Below are positions 47,650 through 59,975 of a stretch of 64,000 nucleotides of DNA, in pieces (within the stretch, counting starts at the first letter, position 1; the number at the start of each line of letters is the position of its first letter). Source of the stretch: Cryptomeria japonica (lineage: Eukaryota > Streptophyta > Pinopsida > Cupressales > Cupressaceae); NCBI RefSeq assembly GCF_030272615.1, contig NC_081405.1, forward strand, positions 611,007,065 to 611,071,064, given 5' to 3'. A model generated the notes under the pieces. That model saw nothing but the letters and a program-made list of their open reading frames with translations, did not search any database and was not told the origin of the DNA. The position numbers and the translations under genes are program-made.

Positions 47650-48864
47650 CGTAGAATCATAAATTTTCACCAGGCTAATTTAAACCTCATGTTTGTGCCC
47701 CTACTTTAGTGTTTCCTATCATCATCTCTGTTTTGGGTCTATTTGTGCCAATTCTCTAGTTGTGAGGCCATGAGCAACATTTTTTGGGTCTTACCATGGA
47801 ATACCCACATCATTTTAATATTGTTTTGGTGTTGATTGAGGTGGGACCAAGGCCTAGAATGCACTAGTTTGGACCATGGTGCCCCAAAACACCATGATCC
47901 CACTCAATCAAGCTCCAATTTGAAATGGCATTAGGGCTATATTTGATCGGTAGGATTTTATCCCTAGGGATGCTCATGACCATTGGAGGTCAACCTAATT
48001 GATAATTTACCTAGAACCCCCTCTATAAAGATATTTTATCAATCTATTTTAAATCTAAGAATTCTAAGTCTCCATCTACTAGTCTAACACTCTTGCATCC
48101 ACAAAGCATTCATCATCAAGCATTTTGAGAGATCTTCAAGGTTGCATATTCATCCTTCAACTATTATGGAGAAAAATTACACCAATCTTATACAAGGATG
48201 TGTGTGTGATTAGGGTTGTGTGTTTGTCATACCATTTCATAAAACATTTGTGATTAGATTTAAAGAAAAAAGCATCATGAACAATAAGTGCAGATCTATG
48301 GTATATCTATTCAAAATTAGTTTCAGTATTTGTACTATTTTATTCAAGGTTAATTCCTAAACCAGGGTTTGACTTAGGAAAACCCCTATTCCCAACATTT
48401 TCCCCCTTCTTTTTGTGCACAAGAAATAGGTACAAAGTTGCATTTGAGAGGGTCAACATAATTCACAAAGATGAACAAGTTTAGCTTTCAAACACAAGAA
48501 ATTCAAAGGACGATAGTGAATAGATACTACTCGGTCCCATAAAATTAGGTCAAACTTCTAGGAACAAATTTGTGGTATCTTATTTTTTCTAGATCTAGGT
48601 TGGTGTCTCCATATGACAATTGTAGCTCATTGTTTCCACCCAAACACTTCAATAGTCAACTATTTTACCCTAATCTTCTACAATCCAAAACAATTCAATT
48701 TAAGGAGGAAAGGACCCTATCAAAGTATCCTGAAATTTGATCAACATCTTGGTCTTGCAAGGATAGATCTATTATATTCCTCTCCTCCTTAATGTAATGG
48801 TGAATTAGGTCATATATTTGTTTTATTATATTAATTTAACCTTAACCCTAATTTTCCACCATCA
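47650..48864 (+). repeat. 3' LTR of the pol-less element
   Basis: Begins cgtagaatca (TG mutated to CG) directly after the polypurine tract and ends ccaccatca. Confidence 0.85.
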
Positions 48865-48869
48865 TAATA

Positions 48870-49060
48870 ATAAAATTAGATTAGTTGTTTGTTATTTTTG
48901 TTTGTTAGGTGTTAACTACTTATAGGGGAATTAGTTATTTCAAAGGCTTTATAAAGCCATTTCCATGATTGGTTGATATTGATGAAAGAATATTTGTTTG
49001 TAGATTTAAATTTTTCTCAATTCTCCAACATTTTGTATTAAAGTAGGTTTGGAAAGTGGT
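48870..49060 (+). mobile_element. possible LTR end and primer site of another LTR element
   Basis: The stretch carries ggctttataaagcc (TATA-like) and ends ttctccaaca at about 49031, followed by ttttgtattaaagtagg. This could be a decayed tggtatcagagc primer site plus its usual follow-on. The evidence is suggestive only. Confidence 0.3.
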
Positions 49061-50240
49061 CTCTTTGGTTTTTACTTCACTCATGCCTTGTTTGTCCACA
49101 AAACCATTACCTTTTTCCATGCCCATTCACATGGTCTAAAGTCAAATGATAAAAACAAAGGACTAGTAGGATCTCTCACCTCTCATGCAAAATCTAGAGT
49201 TTGTAGTGTCCACCATTCTTACATGTTTGTCAATGATTCTCATTTGGATCCCATGCTCCTCACAGCAATCTCATTGACATCCACCATTCATGTGTATTGT
49301 CTTTCTCTTCCATTATATTCACACTTTCTGCAATTTTTCCTCTATTATGTTAATTTTGTTCATGCATAGATTTAGTCTTCTATTTACTGTTTAATGAAAG
49401 CCCCTTTGAATAATTTCTATAATTATATGTGGTTTCTATCCATCAAAAACTCCCACAAAGTATATGAGACCTCGGTCCAATGTGAAAGCCCTCACTTCAT
49501 TTGTCAAGGACACTGATCAAGTTTCTTAAGGATTGAATGACAAGGCTACAAAGAAAACGGTTTGGTGCGGTGAGTGTGGAGATAATTGGGCCATCAATAA
49601 GATTTGAGGAATTGTACAATGTTGATGTTGGTGTATTCTATTTTGGTTGGACTCCATCCCTCCTTTGGTAAATTTATCAAAAGCAATAAACAGGTATTAC
49701 TCCCACAAATTTTAGAAGTTAGCATAATATAAAAAACCTTTCTGGGATGTATTCGTTAATGTCATTTGAAATTATTTATAATGACACTTAAAATAGTTAT
49801 AATGGAAGTTTGACTGTGTCAAGAATGATGAGCTACATGGGATTTAGGACTCTGCAAAAGGACACTGATTGAAGGCATTGCACAAGTGTGTTTGAGAAAG
49901 TTTCCTACAAAACTTCTGCAGTGCCTTTCATCACCTAGCTTGATGTTTGGACACAAAGTTTAGAGTTGTCTAATTTGCATAAATTCAATGAAATGTTGGC
50001 AAGGCCTTGAAGCTTACCAATTATATCTTACTCATTTTAGTACAAAGATTGTTTTCATTTTGTTCTGCCCTGGCAACAGTGAAGGAAATTTTGGATGGAT
50101 GCCCAGCACCAATACAGGCAATCTTTCACAAACTTGTTTGCAATTATTAGAGGTTGACCCAAAATAAAATCTTTAATATCTGGGGCATGAGAATCCCTTT
50201 GAGATATTGCAGAGATTTTACTATTGTAGTCACATAAATC
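49061..50240. other. unassigned stretch
   Basis: A 106-codon plus ORF (49049-49369) is low in information and unrecognised. If the primer site above is real, this would be degenerate interior of that element. Confidence 0.3.
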
Positions 50241-52017
50241 TGTCCACTTAATTAAATGAATATTTAGTATTTATTTGATTATTTAACCATCAGTCAATAA
50301 TTAATTAAATTAATAGTTAATTAATTCATCTTAACCCTCTTTTCCTATTAATTAAATAAATTATTCAATTTATTTGATTTAATTCACTTAACCAAATTTA
50401 GACCATTAATTAAATAAATAAATCATATTTGTTTAATTAAATTTTCTCTCACATTTAAATAAATTAATATTTATTTAAATCCCCCAAAATCCCATCTCTC
50501 ACATTTAAATAAATTAACATTTATTTAAATCATCTTTATCCTCCACCCACTTGCATTTTCCTACAAATGCAAGTTGCACAACTATTTTAAATAAATAAAT
50601 TATTTATTTAAAATCCTATTTATCCTCACCCACTTGAAACCTTTAATGGTTTCCCTTAAAGTCTTCAAACTTAATGACTTCCTTCTAGAGTCTTCTCAAG
50701 CTTTTAATGGTTTCCCTTAAAGTATTCAAACATAATGGCTTCTTTCTAGAGTCTTCTCAAACCTTTAATGGTTTCTCTTAAAGTCTTCAAACTTAATGGC
50801 TTCCTTCTAGAGTCTTCTTAAGCCTTTAAAGGTTTTCCTTTAAAGTCTTCAAGCATTTAATGCTTTATCTTCCTTTTTCTCTTGTAAATAAATTAAGATT
50901 TATTTAAATCCAAAATTCACATTCATATTTAAATAAATAAATATTTATTTAAATATCTATCCAAATACAAATTACACCATTTAATTGAAATAAATTATTT
51001 TATTTCAATTGAAAATCCCAAAATTCCTCCCACTTGCATTCTCCTACAAAACCCACTTGCAATCCTAATCCCCTTCTAGATTCTTCTAACCCCTTCCTAA
51101 TTAGCCTAATCCATCCCCAAAATATTCTCACATTCCTAAGCAACTTGGAGTCACTTCTCAAAGCCCTCAAAGTCTTTGAAAGGCATTTAAGGCTTTAAGT
51201 CTTCAAAACCATTAAAGGCTCTTACATAACCATTTATGATTAGCTCACCTTTTACCTTTGTTTAGAGACTTTCCTCTAACTTAAACATCCTTTTGACTCA
51301 TGGGTCTCTTCAAATCATTTATTTCTTTGACTAAGGTAACCATTTAACCCTTGCACATTCATTTATCCCTTGGATAAAAGGAATATCCATTAACCTAACC
51401 CTAACCCAACCCTCTAGGGTAACCATCGTGTCCCCTCAAGCATTCAATGCTCCTTATCTCTCCTCTCAAGCCTCCTCATGGTGACACTTGTCAACATGGA
51501 ATTGGGTTGAAAGTCTCACATGGATTGAATATCTTTCAATCCTAACACTTGCTAAGATTGCTCAATCTTAACCCTCATTTCCCCAATTATTTTATAAACA
51601 GAACCCTTCTTCTCAAGCAAAGGAAGGAAGCATTAGAGTATTGTTGTTATATTGGTATTAGCATAGAGCTTTTTCATAGCATCACTATCTACATTTGCAT
51701 AACATTTGTTTATCATATTTAACCATCTTGAATCTCCATATGGCATCCATGGCTAAGTGCTAAAAGCTAAGAGCTACACTCATGTAGAACTTGGAGAGGA
51801 GAGGAACAAGGGAGGAGCAACTATGAGCATCTTGATTAGCATTTGGAGGAGTATAGTTTATCTATTCTATATTTGTATTCTTTCTATTTCATGCTTAATA
51901 TCTCTCTTGATATGCCTGTTTAGGATAATCTTTTGTTGCTAACACTAACGTTTGTTTCTTGTGCTCTTGTGTGTGTTGCCATCAAATAGATTTTCTAATC
52001 CTTTTTGCAGAGCATCA
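50241..52017 (+). mobile_element. long A/T-rich LTR-like sequence
   Basis: It starts tgtccacttaattaaatg, close to the TGTAGACAC LTR start, continues with many tatttaaat palindromes (50400-50980), has a TATA-like ttttataaac at 51590 and a U5-like T-rich end ...tttttgcagagcatca (about 52017). No flanking duplication or second copy was found, so ends and class are tentative. Confidence 0.45.
50641..50860. repeat. 61-bp tandem array, about 3.5 copies
   Basis: Units starting ctttaatggtttccctt begin at 50641, 50702, 50763 and 50824 and share cttctagagtcttct near their ends. They sit inside the LTR-like sequence and vary at a few positions each. Confidence 0.85.
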
Positions 52018-53390
52018 ACTATTAATCAACATGTTTATATAAAACCCGTAGGAATACACAACAGAGTGTATGTGACAAATAACGTGGGATGGAGATTTGA
52101 AGATATTGAATGATTGAGATCATTCATACAGATGTAAGGGAATTCTAAGACATACATAAACTATTATTGTTACATGAAAAAGAAAGGTTATTGGGATAAT
52201 AAAAGAGGAAAAAGCTTTAATATATCTTTTATTTTCCATATTAGAATCACTAGGAGATGATTCTCTTAGGCTTGAGTTTACCCCATTCAAGGAGATGCAT
52301 ATGCTAGTGATTATGAATAACTACACTTTCATGATCTATCCATGTTTAATGAAGAAAAAAAAGGGAACCATTACCCTCATTAATAGGCTTAATCTTTAAC
52401 AATCAATATTTTTAATCCATGTGGGGCATAATGGACAAATTTTTAAACAAGATAAGTGGTAAATTAAGGATAAAGTTGGAGAGAACTATTTGAATAATAT
52501 TTTGTTACATTAGAATTTTGTTCAAGAAGGTATGATTAATAAGGTCATTATGATGTTCCAATACCTATAAGGAAGGTATGATTAATAAGGTTCTAAAGCA
52601 CTTTTTAATACACATTACTATGTTCTAAGATCTATGAAAAGACTTGGAAATTGAATGAACAAGATCATGCAAATAAGATAATGTTAGAGTGATCAAATTG
52701 AGAACTATATTCTATAATGGATTGAGAAGTAAATACTGAGTAGAGGAATGCCTAATTCTTATATCCAACTAGTTTATGCTACCTTAATGTTTTTAAGGCT
52801 AAAGTGTAATGTTTGAATTTAATCTTTTGTACTCTTATATTTTATTTATGTTTTTACTAGATTTAATTTTCTTGAATTTTTATTTGAATAGTACAATTAG
52901 AAAACTAATTAAATTATGTAGTTCAATATTTTTTACAGATAATTTAAGAAATTTAGCATCAAAATTATATATGAATATAGATCTCATTATGTAGATCTAA
53001 TATAATATATTATGTAAGTTCAATTTAAAAATATGTATAAAGATTTATAAAAAAACTTATAAAACAAAAAAATTATATATATATAAAACAACTTTAATAT
53101 TTAATATAATTATTTTGAAAATTATTAAATAACTATACATAAATAACAATAGAATAAAATTATATAATAACTTGAAAAACTTTCAAATAAATATTAATCC
53201 AAAAATAAACAACCAACTAAAAACTTTGAAATAAATATTAATCTCAAAATAAACAACCGACTCTTACAATTTTATAAGAGAAAACATTTGCATCATATCT
53301 TTCTATGAATTTGATGATTGAAGAGAATATTATGGGCGATCAAAGTTTATGGATTTGTATTCATTGTGACAAAAATTCTACTATTGCAAT
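52018..53390. other. very A/T-rich stretch, no gene
   Basis: Two small repeats are visible: gaaggtatgattaataaggt at 52526 and 52572, and a 44-bp tandem unit at 53177-53264. There is no coding signal. Confidence 0.55.
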
Positions 53391-53394
53391 GCCA

Positions 53395-54300
53395 GAAATA
53401 AGTATTCTATAGTTACAGCAACCACGTAAACTTTTCTCTATCGTTTTATGAGATCTAATAACAAATGCTTAAATTCGGTCACAAACCCCTATCTATTTCA
53501 CAATCTTTTAGTAAAAGCGTTTTCTCGTAAAGTAAATTACAGAGTTTATGGCACTTACAAATTTTCCCTGCTGCCTTTCCTTTCACCCTTATCTTCTCGA
53601 GGTCTTCAATATAATTATACTCTTCCCATGTCAGCGCCGGTTCACAGAAAAAAGATACAATCAGATGGATGAAGAAAAAGAAAAAGATAAAGATTTCTTC
53701 TAAGCAGGCTTAGATAACTTGAATAAGTCTTAAGCAGACGAAGAATTGGGTGCGACAGGAACTATAGATCTACGCGCAATGGATGGGAACAAGTAGAATA
53801 CGCTATTCAACTGACTATAACTAATTGACTGCGAAGGAATTTGGAGAATAGAAATGGAGAATGTGGAGAAGAGAAATAGAGTTGTTTATAAATCATAACA
53901 TGGAACAAACTGTTTTTGGATCCAAAATAGCTTATGGTAATATTAGACTAAACTTACTTTATGCAGAAGACACCGACTATACTAGAAATAAGACTTGCAC
54001 ATTCTAAATAACTATACTAGAAATAAGACTTATATATTCTAACCTTATAGAAAATACCATTACAGGTCATGGTGTTGTGCCAGATCTGCACAACACCATT
54101 TTTGTTGCTTGGGTTGACTGACATCCGGCTGATTGCACAGGCACTTCTTTTCTATCAACCTGGACTGATTTCCCTTCCAATCCCAAATAGAAGCAAGGAA
54201 ATTGAATTCCTCTGCGCCTCCCATTTCTTCTTTACCACCATCCTGGTTATTGAACTCCCTGCTGGAAATCATCGAGATCTGTAACTTTACAACTACGCGG
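53395..54300 (-). pseudogene. relic of a second B3-gene copy lacking the B3 domain
   Basis: Minus-strand 54190-54270 encodes NNQDGGKEEMGGAEE, matching [15 protein letters not shown] of the gene at 21023-22068. The next part matches NSISLLLFGIGREISP against [16 protein letters not shown] with frame shifts. On the plus strand, 53530-53650 (gttt...ctgctgcctttcc...tattatactcttccc-like words) aligns with 20925-21045 of the 3' end, and 53725-53830 (agcagacgaagaattggg, then gattcaactgactata-like words) with 21238-21350. The part that would hold the B3 domain is missing between about 53860 and 54060. It is therefore a dead paralogue or a segmental duplicate with a deletion. Confidence 0.75.
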
Positions 54301-54512
54301 CACACATCTAAGCTATGTCCCAAATCCCGATTCTATTCCCGCGCCTAAAACCACACAAAGTCGCCCACCTTAAATTCCATGAGGGAAAAACAATAAAATA
54401 AAAAAGTTTGTCTTCAGATAAGATGAGCATTATCAAGGAGAGTGAGTCAGGAGCACATGGTATTCAAATCCTACTCAAAATCTGAGGTCATGTGTAAGAC
54501 ATGTGTTTCTAG

Positions 54513-54833
54513 TCATAATGAGACCTTGCATAGGAAACCATAATTGTACAGTGTATCTATCCATTCATGATATCGATTATTGGAAGAAAATGGGCCGAAG
54601 CCAGTGACATAATCGTCCACATCTAGAGCCACTGCACCTGTCCCGTCAAGTGAACTTGTGCGTTGTTGTCCACTAAATAACACATTTTTTCTGTAAAAGA
54701 ACTTTTCATGCCATCGTTTCACATCATCATCTTTTCCTTCTGTATTGAAGGACGGCGCCGAAATATTTTTCTTATTACCACTTGTGACTATATTAAAAAT
54801 GCAACAATCCAACGCTAGATTCATAACACCCAA
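54513..54833 (-). CDS. unrecognised 106-codon ORF, possibly an exon
   Basis: The minus-strand frame MGVMNLALDCCIFNIVTSGN...DGTGAVALDVDDYVTGFGPF ... YHEWIDTLYNYGFLCKVSL has balanced composition, several Cys and Trp/Tyr residues, and no low complexity. This is unlike chance ORFs in this A/T-rich window. It lies about 200 bases upstream of the B3 relic on the same strand. I do not recognise a family. It could be an exon of a host gene fossil or an independent small gene. Confidence 0.3.
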   Translation of the reverse strand: MGVMNLALDCCIFNIVTSGNKKNISAPSFNTEGKDDDVKRWHEKFFYRKNVLFSGQQRTSSLDGTGAVALDVDDYVTGFGPFSSNNRYHEWIDTLYNYGFLCKVSL

Positions 54834-55212
54834 TGTTTGATTTCGCTGACTCTATTAATTATTAACTTGGATTCTGAAAATGATGAAATAAAATCTTTCA
54901 AGGGGAATACAATCTCCTATAATGGAGTAATTAGGCAAGCGTTGTTCTGAGTTCAATTCTAGTCAAAACTAGTTAGTAATAATAAGTAATAATTTTGAGT
55001 TCAATTATTGAATATTTATTTTTAATAAGTAATAATAAGTAATTATGTAGTAATTGTATTGATAAAGGAAGTTAAAGGTGTATTAACTGTTTGACACTAT
55101 CGCTATAAGAATTAAGGATCCTCTTACACAAAGCCCAAAAAATATGGCTCTGGGACGCTCTAGCTAGCGACAACCTCGCTTGTAAAATCCATCCATTAAT
55201 GGCTAGTTTGCT
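54834..55212. other. spacer
   Basis: Contains repeated taataagtaat words (54970-55045) and a minus ORF (55072-55254) that I cannot identify. Confidence 0.4.
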
Positions 55213-55870
55213 TTGAGTAATACTCGAAATTGGTCTTTGCATAACCCAAATCACATCAAGCGTTTTCCTATTTCAGCTCCTCACTCTGATCGAGATTTCA
55301 TTAACAAAAGGTGGGAGAGTGGGAGTCCAAACCAGAGGTTTGAGGTGAATAAGGGAGCCTTCTCTCCATTTACAAACGACAAAGGAAAGTCCTGGTTGTC
55401 AACTGCCCTTCTAGTTCCTTCATTTTTTACTGGTCCCAATAACATTCCTATTCAAAATTTAGACAATCACAAAGTGACCAACTTAGGCTCTTCAAGGAGA
55501 AGGGATTGTGATACCAATCAGAAAATAGAAATGACAAATGCATACATTGCAAAGAATTATGAATGTTCCATATTGGTTAGGGAAAAAATGTTCCCTCCTC
55601 ATCCACATTTCAAGCATTCTTTTCAGAAAAGGGGATGAGATACGAAACACATCAGAGGATGGAATAAAAGGAAAGACATAGGTTTCAAAAAACTACTTCT
55701 ATCAAAAGTCCAAGGTCAGATAAACAAGAAAAGCTCAAGTAGCAACCTCTTTGTGATGTCTACGGATTTTATTGAAGGGAATGCTAGCTGCAAAGAAGAG
55801 AGGTAGAAAATCACTAAAAGCTTTAACATCAAAAGCTAGAAAAGCCATAGGTCAAAAAAGATCACCTCAA
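55213..55870 (+). pseudogene. unrecognised ORF, possibly LINE ORF1-type
   Basis: ATG 55213 opens 141 codons (MSNTRNWSLHNPNHIKRFPI...), then after a stop at 55636-55638 the same frame continues with GWNKRKDIGFKKLLLSKVQG and further Lys/Ser-rich sequence. The basic, Ser/Asn-rich composition would suit the tail of a LINE ORF1, but no zinc knuckle or DUF4283 motif was found. The identity stays open. Confidence 0.3.
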
Positions 55871-55912
55871 TCTTAAATGCAACGAAGGGGAAGAACCTTC
55901 CCACTCAATTAT

Positions 55913-56771
55913 TGTTGGATATTGTTGGTCATTATTGTTGCTAGTATATGTTGTTGTCATTGATGTCAATATATTCCTATGATTTGCTCTGGTGATTGCA
56001 GATTGGGAAGATTATCTTATCTAGTTTGTAGTATTTGTTTGTTGATCACTGTTTTGTAGAGTTCGGAATATCCTCCACTATATTGCGGTGTGATCAGATC
56101 TTGTGCTAAGTTTTTGGGATATTGTTTGGGATGGTATTATGTATCTTCATTTTAGATGGATTGTGATTTGGTGCTCCACAAGTTATCTTTCTTCTTGACA
56201 GTTGTTGATTGGTTGTCTTATTGAGCTTTCAGACATTGACCGATGAAGATTTCAAAAGTGATGTCGGTCCAATTATTTTGAATGATTCTAATGTGCTTGT
56301 TGGTGTTTCTTAGTCATGCCCTGTTTGTTTTGGAGATCTGCATTGATCGTTGTGTGAGTTTTTGGTGGTTTCTATCAACTAGTGATGATTTTCATGTTAT
56401 GCGGTTTTTTTGGTGGTGTGGCGTGTTACGGTTGATCTTGGCATGATTTTCAGTAGAGTTGTGAATTTGGAAAAAAAATTTAGGACCATTTTATTCTATG
56501 TAAACCATTATATTGGTTTGGTGGTCGATCTTTGTATCGTGTGATGTAAATTTGTAATTGAGGGTTGAGGGTTTAGCTGACCTTGTTGTCAAGGTTGATG
56601 ACTTGTATATATAGGTGATATAGTCATGTAGTATGGGTGTCGATGTTGCGTCTGTATTATCAGAGATTTTTGTGCGTGAAAAAGTGATTTATCCTTCGGT
56701 GTTGAGTTTGAGGTGAAAATGGTGTTGCAGGGAAGACATCTGTTCTTAATTGGAACTGTAATTAGGCATTT
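55913..56771 (+). mobile_element. Copia-type LTR sequence (plus orientation)
   Basis: It starts tgttggatattgttggtc, a TGTTGG start common in plant LTRs, is T/G-rich, and has a TATA-like tgtatatatagg at 56602-56613. Its right limit is unclear because it runs into inverted LTR material. No target duplication was identified. Confidence 0.4.
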
Positions 56772-57300
56772 GGAGGTGCTATTGTAGAGAAGAAGATGCC
56801 ACTAAGAGGGGGGTGAATCAGTGGTTTTTTATATTTTAAACCTTTTAATCCTAAGTGTGAGTACCTGCTAACATTTTGAACACAAAGTAAATATACCAAT
56901 AAGATAGGGGAGGACATCAAGATGCAAGCACACACAAGGATACATCACATACCACTAGATATACGAATAAAAACTAGTATGGGAAAAACATCGATGAGAA
57001 ATGTTGCTAGAGTCTACCGATCCAATCCAACCTAACAATAAACAACTATATACAAAGTTTAGGGCACCAACCCAAGGAGAACCAACCCTTAAATTTAGGG
57101 TACCAACCCTTGGAGCATCAACCCTTTATTTTAGGGCACCAACCCAAGAAGCACCAACCTCTGATTTAGGGCACCAACCCAAGGAGTACGAACCCCTTAT
57201 TTAGGGCACCAACCCAAGGAGCACCAACCCCTACACCAAGCTCCAACTCAGTGATTACAATGAAATATATTAATTACAATAGTAATATCTTGGTTACAAA
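56772..57300 (-). mobile_element. Copia-type LTR U5/R sequence in minus orientation
   Basis: The plus strand reads ccactaagaggggggtgaat at 56789-56808. Its complement (attcacccccctcttagtgg) is the same motif as attcaccccccctctcagtc at 59895-59914 in the plus-strand LTR. The stretch therefore looks like an LTR end facing left, head to head with the LTR that ends at 59934. Confidence 0.5.
57058..57234. repeat. tandem repeat, about five units of 35-41 bp
   Basis: Units read ttagggcaccaacccaagga, then gcaccaacccct with small variations. The array lies in the minus-oriented LTR material. Confidence 0.8.
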
Positions 57301-59934
57301 TGAGTTATGTATCCTCTCACAATCAAATCACTATCGATTCTTTACTCTGTTCTCTATCGATTCTCTACTCACACTGATCCTGCTCTCCTTCACTCTCTGC
57401 TACAACTTTACCGGTTGATTTCTTTTTCTATCACTATACCTCTTCTTTGTTGGCTCACTGATCCCAGTCTCTTCTCACACTTTCTCTACTCTCCTTTGCT
57501 CATTGTAACTTCCTTACCAGTTTAGACTTTACTGGTTTCATGGACTGTCAGACTCTACACTTGGTTACTGGTTACTCTGCTTTACCGGTCAAATCCTGCT
57601 ATGTGCTATGCCAGTTTTATGCTAACATTCACTCTGCACCATTTCACTCTTTGTTGCCTTTTGCCAGTTAGAGCACTACCGGTTCACACCACTGTCAAAC
57701 TTAGTGACAATCTACCGATTGCCTTCACCTTGCCGGTTAAACACTTCTTACCGGTTCCTTCTTCAACTCTCTTAGTTGCTTCAATATTTAGCAATAGACT
57801 CTCAGACTGATTGACTCTCTGATTGCACTCACTTCATTACCGTCACTCTCTCCTGCAAGAGCCACAAATTTGGTCTTCGATCTACACATTTATACCTCTG
57901 CATTCCCGCCAAAATGGACATTCAAACCTTGGCATGCTAGGCTTTTACTCCATCGACCATGAGGCATATCAAATCAAATCAAATCTCATCTTCAAGATTT
58001 ACAACCTGTAGCAAATCAAGCCTCACCACTCATATCTGTTCCTTCCGGCACACATCTTCTATCTTTGGCAGCCTATATCCTGAATTGTTGACCTTGTGTT
58101 TTTTCAATCATGTGCGTGATGCAATTACCTTCACCTACTCTGATTAGTCTGAACAGATATCTTGCTTCAATCAAGACATCAACAACTCATATCTTTGTCT
58201 TTTGATCTTCCTAGAGTCGCAACCCTCTGCAACTCACCTGTGATTTTCGCCAATTGCATTAATTGTCGACCCAACCACCAACTACCTCACCGACAACTTT
58301 GATGATGCACTATTCATTTACCACTTGGAGACCACATGGCATCTTAGTCGACATCCAACTCATCTGATCGGTCCACTATGTTGGTTTTGGTCCAGTCACC
58401 AACCAACCACGCAACCGGTATCAATCTTATGGTTCAACTTCCCTACCAGTTATACATTAACCAATCAATCTTAACACCACGCAGTGTCTTGTTCTATTGG
58501 TGGGATCACATCTTCCCACTCACCAAACATACCAATCCGCTGCATTTATCGAGAGTGGTTCTCCATGCATATCTTCATGAGGTGAGAGTCTTTCACCTTT
58601 GCCTCTTTGGTCACTTACTGGTTGACACACCACATTAACAATCTCCAATGCAGATCTTTTAGCATACTGGTATATGTTTACTAGTTGACATTACTCTTGT
58701 CTGCATACCGAAAACATCCTTGATGATACCATGCCATCAATCTTCAACTATCACGATTTGTGGCAACACCAATCTTCATCTATATTCTAGTTGCACTCTC
58801 TGTCTGCAATGTTGAATCTTTACTTCTTCTTCATTAGCCCAGACATCATCTCAACCAGTTTTTCAAAGTGACAAACTTATTACAACTTGCTCTTCCTCTT
58901 TTATCTCAGTAGCACATCATGTTTACTCCTACTGATCCGATGCACATCTCTAGTTTCACACACCTTAGGCATCATTATGTTTCACTTTGTTCATCTGGTC
59001 TGGGCCTTCAACCACATGCCTTATATCTCTTGATTGTCTTATCTTGGAGGGTTATGCTGCATTCCACACATATTGTGAGATAAGTTAAGTATTACCACTT
59101 AGCGATAGAAGCGGATCTTTGTCACTTGCTAATCACCATCTGATAGGAACCGGTTGCCAATACATTATTTTTTCTGCTTTTTTTATAGAACTCATATGGC
59201 TTAGCTGACAATGAGTAGATACATCTACAATCAGGTACATAACCTGGTATACATCCCCTTTTTCTACCTTACTATCTTGTAGCAGCCCAAACACTGCTAG
59301 TCATATCTTCATCCTATGATAACCTCTTCATCCGGTGGGATTCCTGCTTTATGGTACCCAACTGCATACCGGTTGCCTGCACTTTCTCCATTAGCTCAAC
59401 CTTTCTTTCTCACTGGTCACATACTTGTCGATTGACAATAACACACTTCCAGCATATCATTCACCAGTTGACATATCATACTGGTCTTCAATACTTACTC
59501 ATCAGTCAACATCCCATACTAGTTGACATCAAAGACAACCCAATGCCAATAGCTATTCTTTCTGTTCACTTCTTCCAGATTGTAGTCTGAATCTTATTGA
59601 AAGTCAGTGAGACTTTCCTAAGCGTTGTAGCCTTTTAGGCCATCGTATTTGAGCAGTGAGCTCTAGGCAGTTTTCCTAAATGCATGTGCATTCCCCATTG
59701 TAACATTTTCACATACTATTGCATAGGATCATCTTACTCTGGTAGGTTCTCACCATTTGTTTTTTCCTTAACTGGTTTTTCCACGTTAAAATTTTAGTGT
59801 TGTGTGGTATGTTGTTAATTTTCTTATTTGTCCTATTGTTGTAATTTATCATATCTATGTTCTTTGGTTAAGTTTGTGTATTTGGTGAAGACAAATTCAC
59901 CCCCCCTCTCAGTCTTCCTTAATTGCTGCCAACA
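57301..59934 (+). mobile_element. Copia-type LTR region, C/T-rich, ending at the primer site
   Basis: The stretch contains many accggtt words (57410-57760) and ends ...cccccctctcagtcttcctt, then aattgctgccaaca at 59934, directly before the primer site of the element to the right. Where the minus-oriented LTR stops and this one starts is unclear. ORFs in this stretch are by-products of composition. Confidence 0.45.
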
Positions 59935-59936
59935 AT

Positions 59937-59948
59937 TGGTATCAGAGC
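59937..59948 (+). other. primer-binding site, tRNA-iMet
   Basis: tggtatcagagc, the exact plant Copia primer site, two bases after the LTR end. Confidence 0.9.
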
Positions 59949-59975
59949 TAGATTCTCAGGTAGAAGCTTAACCAC

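Larger units (their letters stand above)
42773..48864 (+). mobile_element. 6.1 kb LTR element without pol, with its own gag-like frame
   Basis: Two direct LTRs (42773-43982 and 47650-48864, about 1.21 kb each) begin tgtagaatc/cgtagaatc and end ccaccatca. A polypurine tract, aaagtggggggctaaa, ends at 47649. The LTRs differ by roughly a fifth of positions by eye, so the insertion is old. The outer flanks share only taat (42769-42772 and 48865-48868). The interior holds one long gag-like frame (44212-45414) and then 2.2 kb without any protease, integrase or RT motif, including tandem repeats. The G-patch and knuckle motifs suggest Gypsy ancestry. The two solo LTRs at 32091 and 40124 are relatives in opposite orientation. 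Confidence 0.85.

Noticed and set aside
57058-57234. A CRISPR-like repeat array
   Set aside because: Units are adjacent, without unique spacers, and lie in plant LTR DNA.
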